Positions 50,001-61,509 of a DNA stretch of 64,000 nucleotides are shown here, in pieces. The stretch spans positions 186,001 through 250,000 of the forward strand of contig OY811973.1 in the NCBI GenBank assembly GCA_963681505.1. The letters run 5' to 3'. Position 1 is the first letter of the stretch; the number at the start of each line of letters is the position of its first letter. The position numbers and the translations under genes were made by a program. The notes beneath the pieces are model-generated. The model saw only the letters and a program-made list of their open reading frames with translations, ran no database searches and was not told where the DNA came from. Origin of the DNA: Eunapius fragilis. Its lineage: Eukaryota > Porifera > Demospongiae > Spongillida > Spongillidae.

Positions 50001-53000
50001 ACAGGTTACTCGTCCGATCCATGAATACATATCGCAACTCCACTAGTTTGTTAATTAAACACCTTGGTTGGAACATAGCCAATTTTCTCCCATAGAAATG
50101 TATGGGAGGGAACCACTAATCTATATGAATGGTACAGCCAAACCAATGAGCTGATTATAGAGGAGGCATTATTTTGTAAAAGAAAACAGGTTACTCGTTC
50201 GTTCCATGAAGTAGGATCGCAACTCCACTAGTTTGTTAAATTAACACCTTGGTGGGAAGATTGCCAATTTTCTCCCATAGAAATGTATGGGAGGGAACCA
50301 CTAATCTATTTTCATCGTACAGCCAAACCAATGAGCTGAATATTTAGGAGGCATTATTTAGAGAAAGAGAACAGCTTACTCGTTCGTTCCATGAATACAT
50401 ATCGCAACTCCACTAGTTTTTCATATTATCACCTTGGTTGGAACATAGCCAATTTTCTCCCATTGAAATGTATGGGAGGGAACCACTAATCTATTTGAAT
50501 GGTACAGCCAAACCAATGAGCTGATTATAGAGGAGGCATTATTTTGTAAAAAAAAACAGGTTACTCGTTCGTTCCACGAAGTAGGATCGCAACTCCACTA
50601 GTTTGTTAAATTAACACCGTGGTTAGAACATAGCCAATGTTCTCCCATAGAAATGTATGGGAGGGAACCACTAATCTATTTGCATCGTACAGCCAAACCA
50701 ATATGCTGAATTTATAGGAGGCATTATTTAGAGAAAGATAACAGGTTACTCGTTCGTTCCATGAATACATATCGCAACTCCACTAGTTTGTTAAATTAAC
50801 ACCTTGGAGGGAAGATAGCCAATGTTCTCCCATAGAAATGTATGGAAGGGAACCACTAATCTATTTGCATCGTACAGCCAAACTAATGACCTGAATATAT
50901 AGGAGGCATTATTCAGAGAAAGAAAACAGGTTACTCGTTAGTTCAATGAATACATATCGCAACTCCACTAGTTTGTCAAATTAACACCTTGGTTAGAACA
51001 TAGCCAATTTTCTCCCATAGAAATGTATGGGAGGGAACCACTAATCTATTTTATTGGTACAGCCAAACCAATGAGCTGAGTATATAGGAGGCATTATTTA
51101 GAGAAAGAAAACAGGTTACTCGTTCGTTCCATGATTACATATCGCAACTCCACTAGTTTGTTAAATCAACACCTTGGTTGGAAAATAGCCAATTTTCTCC
51201 CATTGAAATGTATGGGAGGGAACCACTAATCTATTTGAATGGTACAGCCAAACCAATAAGCTGATTATAGAGGAGGGATTGTTTTGTAAAAGAAAACAGG
51301 TTACTCGTTCGTTCCATGAAGTAGGATCGCAACTCCACTAGTTTGTTAAATTAATCACCTTGGTGGGAAGATAGCCAATTTTCTCCCATAGAAATGTATG
51401 GGAGGGAACCACTAATTCATTTGCATCGTTCAGCCAAACCAATGAGCTGAATATATAGGAGGCATTATTTAGAGAAAGAAAACAGGTTACTCGTTCGATC
51501 CATGAATACATAACGCAACTCCACTAGTTTGTTAAATTAACACCTTGGTTGGAACATAGCCAATTTTCTCCCATAGAAATGTATGGGAGGGAACCACTAA
51601 TCTATTTGAATGGTGCAGCCAAACCAATGAGCTGATTATAGAGGAGGCATTATTTTGTAAAAGAAAACAGGTTACTCGTTCGTTCTATGAAGTAGGATCT
51701 TAACTTCACTAGTTTGTTAAATTAACACCTTGGTGGGAAGATTGCCAATTTTCTCCCATAGAAATGTATGGGAGGGAACCACTAATCTATTTTATTGTTA
51801 CAGCCAAACCAATGATATGAATATATAGGAGGCATTATTTAGAGAAAGAAAACAGGTTACTCGTTCGTTCCATGAATACATATCGCAACTCCACTAGTTT
51901 GTTAAATTAACACCGTGGTTAGAACATAGCCAATTTTCTCCCATAGAAATGTATGGGAGGGAACCACTAATCTATTTGCATCGTACAGCCAAACCAATGA
52001 GCTGAATATATAGTAGGCATTATTTAGAGAAAGAAAACAGGTTACTCGTTCGATCCATGAATACATATCGCAACTCACTAGTTTGTTAAATTAACACCTT
52101 GGTTGGAACATAGCCAATTTTCTCCCATAGAAATGTATGTGAGGGAACCACTAATCTATTTGAATGGTACAGCCAAACCAATGAGCTGATTATAGAGGAT
52201 GCATTATTTTGTAAAAGAAAACAGGTTACTCGTTCGTTGCATGAAGTAGGATCGCAACTCCACTAGTTTGTTGAATTAACACCGTGGTTAGAACATACCC
52301 AATTTTCTCCTATAGAAATGTATGGGAGGGAACCACTAATCTATTTGCATCGTACAGCCAAACCAATGAGCTGAATATATAGGAGGCATTATTTAGAGAA
52401 AGAAAACAGGTTACTCGTTCGATCCATGAATACATATCGCAACTCCACTAGTTTGTTAAATTAACACCGTGGTTAGAACATAGCCAATTTTCTCCCATAG
52501 AAATGTATGGGAGGGAACCACTAATCTATTTGCATCGTACAGCCAAACCAATGAGCTGAATATATAGGAGGCATTATTTAGAGAAAGAAAACAGGTTACT
52601 CGTCCGATCCATGAATACATATCGCAACTCCACTAGTTTGTTAATTAAACACCTTGGTTGGAACATAGCCAATTTTCTCCCATAGAAATGTATGGGAGGG
52701 AACCACTAATCTATATGAATGGTACAGCCAAACCAATGAGCTGATTATAGAGGAGGCATTATTTTGTAAAAGAAAACAGGTTACTCGTTCGTTCCATGAA
52801 GTAGGATCGCAACTCCACTAGTTTGTTAAATTAACACCTTGGTGGGAAGATTGCCAATTTTCTCCCATAGAAATGTATGGGAGGGAACCACTAATCTATT
52901 TGCATCGTACAGCCAAACCAATGAGCTGAATATTTAGGAGGCATTATTTAGAGAAAGAGAACAGCTTACTCGTTCGTTCCATGAATACATATCGCAACTC

Positions 53001-55537
53001 CACTAGTTTTTCATATTATCACCTTGGTTGGAACATAGCCAATTTTCTCCCATTGAAATGTATGGGAGGGAACCACTAATCTATTTGAATGGTACAGCCA
53101 AACCAATGAGCTGATTATAGAGGAGGCATTATTTTGTAAAAAAAAACAGGTTACTCGTTCGTTCCACGAAGTAGGATCGCAACTCCACTAGTTTGTTAAA
53201 TTAACACCGTGGTTAGAACATAGCCAATGTTCTCCCATAGAAATGTATGGGAGGGAACCACTAATCTATTTGCATCGTACAGCCAAACTAATGACCTGAA
53301 TATATAGGAGGCATTATTCAGAGAAAGAAAACAGGTTACTCGTTAGTTCAATGAATACATATCGCAACTCCACTAGTTTGTCAAATTAACACCTTGGTTA
53401 GAACATAGCCAATTTTCTCCCATAGAAATGTATGGGAGGGAACCACTAATCTATTTGCATCGTACAGCCAAACCAATATGCTGAATTTATAGGAGGCATT
53501 ATTTAGAGAAAGATAACAGGTTACTCGTTCGTTCCATGAATACATATCGCAACTCCACTAGTTTGTTAAATTAACACCTTGGAGGGAAGATAGCCAATGT
53601 TCTCCCATAGAAATGTATGGGAGGGAACCACTAATCTATTTGCATCGTACAGCCAAACTAATGACCTGAATATATAGGAGGCATTATTCAGAGAAAGAAA
53701 ACAGGTTACTCGTTAGTTCAATGAATACATATCGCAACTCCACTAGTTTGTCAAATTAACACCTTGGTTAGAACATAGCCAATTTTCTCCCATAGAAATG
53801 TATGGGAGGGAACCACTAATCTATTTTATTGGTACAGCCAAACCAATGAGCTGAGTATATAGGAGGCATTATTTAGAGAAAGAAAACAGGTTACTCGTTC
53901 GTTCCATGATTACATATCGCAACTCCACTAGTTTGTTAAATCAACACCTTGGTTGGAAAATAGCCAATTTTCTCCCATTGAAATGTATGGGAGGGAACCA
54001 CTAATCTATTTGAATGGTACAGCCAAACCAATAAGCTGATTATAGAGGAGGGATTGTTTTGTAAAAGAAAACAGGTTACTCGTTCGTTCCATGAAGTAGG
54101 ATCGCAACTCCACTAGTTTGTTAAATTAATCACCTTGGTGAGAAGATAGCCAATTTTCTCCCATAGAAATGTATGGGAGGGAACCACTAATTCATTTGCA
54201 TCGTTCAGCCAAACCAATGAGCTGAATATATAGGAGGCATTATTTAGAGAAAGAAAACAGGTATCTCGTTCGATCCATGAATACATAACGCAACTCCACT
54301 AGTTTGTTAAATTAACACCTTGGTTGGAACATAGCCAATTTTCTCCCATAGAAATGTATGGGAGGGAACCACTAATCTATTTGAATGGTGCAGCCAAACC
54401 AATGAGCTGATTATAGAGGAGGCATTATTTTGTAAAAGAAAACAGGTTACTCGTTCGTTCTATGAAGTAGGATCTTAACTTCACTAGTTTGTTAAATTAA
54501 CACCTTGGTGGGAAGATTGCCAATTTTCTCCCATAGAAATGTATGGGAGGGAACCACTAATCTATTTTATTGTTACAGCCAAACCAATGAGCTGAATATA
54601 TAGGAGGCATTATTTAGAGAAAGAAAACAGGTTACTCGTTCGTTCCATGAATACATATCGCAACTCCACTAGTTTGTTAAATTAACACCGTGGTTAGAAC
54701 ATAGCCAATTTTCTCCCATAGAAATGTATGGGAGGGAACCACTAATCTATTTGCATCGTACAGCCAAACCAATGAGCTGAATATATAGTAGGCATTATTT
54801 AGAGAAAGAAAACAGGTTACTCGTTCGATCCATGAATACATATCGCAACTCACTAGTTTGTTAAATTAACACCTTGGTTGGAACATAGCCAATTTTCTCC
54901 CATAGAAATGTATGGGAGGGAACCACTAATCTATTTGAATGGTACAGCCAAACCAATGAGCTGATTATAGAGGATGCATTATTTTGTAAAAGAAAACAGG
55001 TTACTCGTTCGTTGCATGAAGTAGGATCGCAACTCCACTAGTTTGTTGAATTAACACCGTGGTTAGAACATACCCAATGTTCTCCCATAGAAATGTATGG
55101 GAGGGAACCACTAATCTATTTGCATCGTACAGCTAAACCAATATGCTGAATATATAGGAGGCATTATTTAGAGAAAGAAAACTGGTAACTCGTTCGTTCC
55201 ATGAATACATATCGCAACTCCACTAGTTTGTTAAATTAACACCTTGGTGGGAAGATAGCCAATGTTCTCCCATAGAAATGTATGGGAGGGAACCACTAAT
55301 CTATTTGAATGGTACACCCAAACCAATGAGCTGAATATATAGGAGGTATTATTTAGAGAAAGAAAACAGGTTACTCGTTCGATCCATGAATACATATCGC
55401 AACTCCACTAGTTTGTTACATTAACACCGTGGCTAGAACATAGCCATTTTTCTCCCATAGAAATGTATGGGAGGGAACCACTAATCTATTTGCATCGTAC
55501 AGCCAAACCAATGAGCTGAATATATAGGAGGCATTAT
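41003..55537. repeat. Macro-repeat U2 (14,535 bp)
   Basis: The C part (41,003-48,165) copies U1's C part at +10,095. The AB part (48,166-55,537) is 4,440 bp (24 monomers) longer than that of U1. It contains GGAGGGAAGA at 48,216, 50,806 and 53,581, spaced 14 and 15 monomers apart. Its second unit matches the one at 23,401 (both have CAATGATATGAA) and its third matches the one at 28,951 (GGTGAGAAG, GGTATCTCG). U2 thus equals AB block 2 less one 15-mer unit. The next B-to-C boundary falls at about 55,538, and GGCTAGAACA recurs at 55,431, 14,535 bp after 40,896. Confidence 0.9.
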
Positions 55538-58500
55538 TTATAGAAAGAAAACAGGTTACTCGTTCGTTCCATGAAGTAGGATCGCAACTCCATTAGTTTG
55601 TTTTATTAACACCTTGGTGGGAAGTTAGCCAATTTTCACCCATAGAAATGTATGGGAGGGAACCACTAATCTATTTGCATGGTGCAGCCAAACCAATGAG
55701 CTGATTATACAGGAGGCATTATTAAGAGAAAGAAAACAGGTTACTCGTTCGTTCCATGAAGTAGGATCGCAACTCCATTACTTTGTTTTATTAACACCTT
55801 GGTGGGAAGATAGCCAATATTCTCCCATTAAAATGTATGGGAGGGAACCACTAATCTATTTGCATGGTACAGCCAAACCAATGAGCTGATTTTAGAGGAG
55901 GCATTATTTAGAAAAAGAAAGCAGGTTACTCGTTTGTTCCATGAAGTAGGATCGCAACTCCATTAGTTTTTTTTATTAACACCTTGGTGGGAAGTTAGCC
56001 AATTTTCACCCATTGAAATGTATGGGAGGGAACCACTAATCTATTTGCATGGTACTGCCAAACCAATCAGCTGATTATACAGAAGGCATTATTTAGAGAA
56101 AGAAAACAGGTTACTCGTTCGTTCCATGAAGTAGGATCGCAACTCCATTAGTTTGTTTTATTAACACCTTGGTGGGAAGATAGCCAATTTTCACCCTTAG
56201 AAATGTATGGGAGGGAACCACTAATCTATTTGCATGGTACAGCCAAACCAATGAGCTGATTATAGAGGAGGCATTATTTATAGAAAGAAAACAGGTTACT
56301 CATTCGTTACATGAAGTAGGATCGCAACTCCATTAGTTTGTTTTATTAACACCTTGGTGGGAAGTTAGCCATTTTTCACCCATAGAAATGTATGGGAGGG
56401 AACCACTAATCTATTTGCATGGTACAGCCAAACCAATGAGCTGATTATACAGGAGGCATTATTTAGAGAAAGTAAACAGGTTACTCGTTCGTTCCATGAA
56501 GTAGGATCGCAACTCCATTAGTTTGTTTTATTAACACCTTGGTGGGAAGATAGCCAATTTTCACCCTTAGAAATGTATGGGAGGGAACCACTAATCTATT
56601 TGCATGGTACAGCCAAACCAATGAGCTGATTACAGAGGAGGCATTATTTATAGAAAGAAAACAGGTTACTCGTTCGTTCCATGAAGTAGGATCGCAACTC
56701 CATTAGTTTGTTTTATTAACACCTTGGTGGGAAGTTAGCCAATTTTCACCCATAGAAATGTATGGGAGGGAACCACTAATCTATTTGCATGGTGCAGCCA
56801 AACCAATGAGCTGATTATACAGGAGGCATTATTAAGAGAAAGAAAACAGGTTACTCGTTCGTTCGATGAAGTAGGATCGCAACTCCATTAGTTTGTTTTA
56901 TTAACACCTTGGTGGGAAGATAGCCAATTTTCTCCCATTAAAATGTATGGGAGGGAACCACTAATCTATTTGCATGGTACAGCCAAACCAATGAGCTGAT
57001 TATAGAGGAGGCATTATTGATAGAAAGAAAACAGGTTACTCGTTCGTTCCATGAAGTAGGATCGCAACTCCATTAGTTTTTTTTATTAACACCTTGGTGG
57101 GAAGTTAGCCAATTTTCACCCATAGAAACGTATGGGAGGGAACCACTAATCTATTTGCATGGTCCAGCCAAACCAATCAGCTGATTATACAGAAGGTATT
57201 ATTAAGAGAAAGAAAAACTAGTTTGTTTTATTAACACTTTGGTGGGAAGTTAGCCAATTTTCACCCATAGAAATGTATGGGAGGGAACCACTAATCTATT
57301 TGCATGGTACAGCCAAACCAATGAGCTGATTATAGAGGAGGCATTATTTATAGAAAGAAAACAGGTTACTCGTTCGTTCCATGAAGTAGGATCGCAACTC
57401 CATTAGTTTGTTTTATTAACACTTTGGTGGGAAGTTAGCCAATTTTCACCCATAGAAATGTATGGGAGGGAACCACTAATCTATTTGCATGGTACTGCCA
57501 AACCAATCAGCTGATTGTACAGAAGGCATTATTTAGAGAAAGAAAACAGGTTACTCGTTCGTTCCATGAAGTAGGATCGCACCTCCATTAGTTTGTTTTA
57601 TTAACACCTTGGTGGGAATATAGCCAATTTTCACCCATGGAAATGTATGGGAGGGAACCACTAATCTATTTGCATGGTACAGCCAAACCAATGAGCTGAT
57701 TATAGAGGAGGCAGTATTTATAGAAAGAAAACAGGTTACTCGTTTGTTCCATGAAGTAGGATCGCAACTCAACTAGTTTGTTTTATTAACACCTTGGTGG
57801 GAAGTTAGCCAATTTTCACCCATAGAAATGTATGGCAGGGAACCACTAATCTATTTGCATGGTACTGCCAAACCAATCAGCTGATTATACAGAAGGCATT
57901 ATTTAGAGAAAGAAAACAGGTTACTCGTTCGTTCCATGAAGTAGGATCGCAACTCCATTAGTTTGTTTTATTAACACCTTGGTGGGAAGATAGCCAATTT
58001 TCACCCTTAGAAATGTATGGGAGGGAACCACTAATCTATTTGCATGGTACAGCCAAACCATTGAGCTGATAATAGAGGAGGCATTATTTATAGAAAGAAA
58101 ACAGGTTACTCGTTCGTTCCATGAAGTAGGATCGCAACTCCATTAGTTTGTTTTATTAACACCTTGGTGGGAAGTTAGCCAATTTTCACCCATAGAAATG
58201 TATGGGAGGGAACCAGTAATCTATTTGCATGGTGCAGCCAAACCAATGAGCTGATTATACAGGAGGCATTATTAAGAGAAAGAAAACAGGTTACTCGTTC
58301 GTTCCATGAAGTAGGATCGCAACTCCATTACTTTGTTTTATTAACACCTTGGTGGGAAGATAGCCAATATTCTCCCATTAAAATGTATGGGAGGGAACCA
58401 CTAATCTATTTGCATGGTACAGCCAAACCAATCAGCTGATTATACAGAAGGCATTATTTATAGAAAGAAAACAGGTTACTCGCTCGTTCCATGAAGTAGG

Positions 58501-61500
58501 ATCGCAACTCCACTAGTTTGTTTTATTAACACCTTGGTGGGAAGATAGCCAATTTTAACCCATAGAAATGTATGGGACGGAACCACTAATCTATTTGCAT
58601 GGTACAGCCAAACCAATGAGGCGATTATAGAGGAGGCAGTATTTATAGAAAGAAAACAGGTTACTCGTTCGTTCCATGAAGTAGGATCGCAACTCCATTA
58701 GTTTGTTTTATTAACACCTTGGTGGGAAGATAGCCAATTTTCACCCTTAGAAATGTATGGGAGGGAACCACTAATCTATTTGCATGGTACAGCCAAACCA
58801 ATGAGCTGATTATAGAGGAGGCATTATTTATAGAAATAAAACAGGTTACTCGTTCGTTCCATGAAGTAGGATCGCAACTCCATTAGTTTGTTTTATTAAC
58901 ACCTTGGTGGGAAGTTAGCCAATTTTCACCCATAGAAATGTATGGGAGGGAACCACTAATCTATTTGCATGGTGCAGCCAAACCAATGAGCTGATTATAC
59001 AGGAGGCATTATTAAGAGAAAGAAAACAGGTTACTCGTTCGTTCCATGAAGTAGGATCGCAACTCCATTACTTTGTTTTATTAACACCTTGGTGGGAAGA
59101 TAGCCAATATTCTCCCATTAAAATGTATGGGAGGGAACCACTAATCTATTTGCATGGTACAGCAAAACCAATCAGCAGATTTTAGAGGAGGCATTATTTA
59201 GAGAAACAAAACAGGTTACTCGTTCGTTCCATGAAGTAGGATCGCAACTCCATTAGTTTGTTTTATTAACACCTTGGTGGGAAGTTAGCCAACTTTCACC
59301 CATAGAAATGTATGGGAGGGAACCACTAATCTATTTGCATCGTACAGCCAAACCAATGAGCTGAATATATAGGAGGCATTATTTAGAGAAAGAAAATAGG
59401 TTACTCGTTCGATCCATGAATACATATCGCAACTCCACGAGTTTGTTAAATTAACACCTTGGTTAGAACACAGCCAATTTTCACCCATGGAAATGTATGG
59501 GAGGGAACCACTAATCTATTTGCATGGTACAGCCAAACCAATGAGCTGATTATAGAGGAGGCAGTATTTATAGAAAGAAAACAGGTTACTCGTTTGTTCC
59601 ATGAAGTAGGATCGCAACTCAACTAGTTTGTTTTATTAACACCTTGGTGGGAAGTTAGCCAATTTTCACCCATAGAAATGTATGGCAGGGAACCACTAAT
59701 CTATTTGCATGGTACTGCCAAACCAATCAGCTGATTATACAGAAGGCATTATTTAGAGAAAGAAAACAGGTTACTCGTTCGTTCCATGAAGTAGGATCGC
59801 AACTCCATTAGTTTGTTTTATTAACACCTTGGTGGGAAGATAGCCAATTTTCACCCTTAGAAATGTATGGGAGGGAACCACTAATCTATTTGCATGGTAC
59901 AGCCAAACCATTGAGCTGATTATAGAGGAGGCATTATTTATAGAAAGAAAACAGGTTACTCGTTCGTTCCATGAAGTAGGATCGCAACTCCATTAGTTTG
60001 TTTTATTAACACCTTGGTGGGAAGTTAGCCAATTTTCACCCATAGAAATGTATGGGAGGGAACCACTAATCTATTTGCATGGTGCAGCCAAACCAATGAG
60101 CTGATTATACAGGAGGCATTATTAAGAGAAAGAAAACAGGTTACTCGTTCGTTCCATGAAGTAGGATCGCAACTCCATTACTTTGTTTTATTAACACCTT
60201 GGTGGGAAGATAGCCAATATTCTCCCATTAAAATGTATGGGAGGGAACCACTAATCTATTTGCATGGTACAGCCAAACCAATGAGCTGATTTTAGAGGAG
60301 GCATTATTTAGAAAAAGAAAGCAGGTTACTCGTTTGTTCCATGAAGTAGGATCGCAACTCCATTAGTTTGTTTTATTAACACCTTGGTGGGAAGTTAGCC
60401 AATTTTCACCCATAGAAATGTATGGGAGGGAACCACTAATCTATTTGCATGGTACAGCCAAACCAATCAGCTGATTATACAGAAGGCATTATTTATAGAA
60501 AGAAAACAGGTTACTCGCTCGTTCCATGAAGTAGGATCGCAACTCCACTAGTTTGTTTTATTAACACCTTGGTGGGAAGATAGCCAATTTTCACCCATAG
60601 AAATGTATGGGACGGAACCACTAATCTATTTGCATGGTACAGCCAAACCAATGAGGTGATTATAGAGGAGGCAGTATTTATAGAAAGAAAACAGGTTACT
60701 CGTTCGTTCCATGAAGTAGGATCGCAACTCCATTAGTTTGTTTTATTAACACCTTGGTGGGAAGATAGCCAATTTTCACCCTTAGAAATGTATGGGAGGG
60801 AACCACTAATCTATTTGCATGGTACAGCCAAACCAATGAGCTGATTATAGAGGAGGCATTATTTATAGAAATAAAACAGGTTACTCGTTCGTTCCATGAA
60901 GTAGGATCGCAACTCCATTAGTTTGTTTTATTAACACCTTGGTGGGAAGTTAGCCAATTTTCACCCATAGAAATGTATGGGAGGGAACCACTAATCTATT
61001 TGCATGGTGCAGCCAAACCAATGAGCTGATTATACAGGAGGCATTATTAAGAGAAAGAAAACAGGTTACTCGTTCGTTCCATGAAGTAGGATCGCAACTC
61101 CATTACTTTGTTTTATTAACACCTTGGTGGGAAGATAGCCAATATTCTCCCATTAAAATGTATGGGAGGGAACCACTAATCTATTTGCATGGTACAGCAA
61201 AACCAATCAGCAGATTTTAGAGGAGGCATTATTTAGAGAAACAAAACAGGTTACTCGTTCGTTCCATGAAGTAGGATCGCAACTCCATTAGTTTGTTTTA
61301 TTAACACCTTGGTGGGAAGTTAGCCAACTTTCACCCATAGAAATGTATGGGAGGGAACCACTAATCTATTTGCATCGTACAGCCAAACCAATGAGCTGAA
61401 TATATAGGAGGCATTATTTAGAGAAAGAAAATAGGTTACTCGTTCGATCCATGAATACATATCGCAACTCCACGAGTTTGTTAAATTAACACCTTGGTTA

Positions 61501-61509
61501 GAACACAGC
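55538..61509. repeat. Macro-repeat U3, C part only, rearranged at its end
   Basis: This copies the C part of U2 at +14,535 (for example the truncated monomer at 42,683 and 57,218). It has few private changes, one being CCAGTAATC at 58,216 where the other copies have C. Near 60,850 it departs: AGGAGGCATTATTTATAGAAATAAAAC replaces the expected AGGAGGCAGT...AGAAACAAAAC, and sequence from 58.8 kb is repeated. It then leaves C DNA for AB DNA at about 61,510, without the C segment that precedes AB blocks 3 and 4. Confidence 0.87.
58831..61509. repeat. 2,035-bp (11-monomer) tandem duplication at the end of U3
   Basis: TAGAAATAAAAC at 58,831 recurs at 60,866, and the chimeric monomer at about 59,285-59,482 recurs from 61,320: both offsets are 2,035 bp, or 11 x 185. 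The second copy is incomplete because it passes into AB DNA at about 61,510. Confidence 0.87.
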
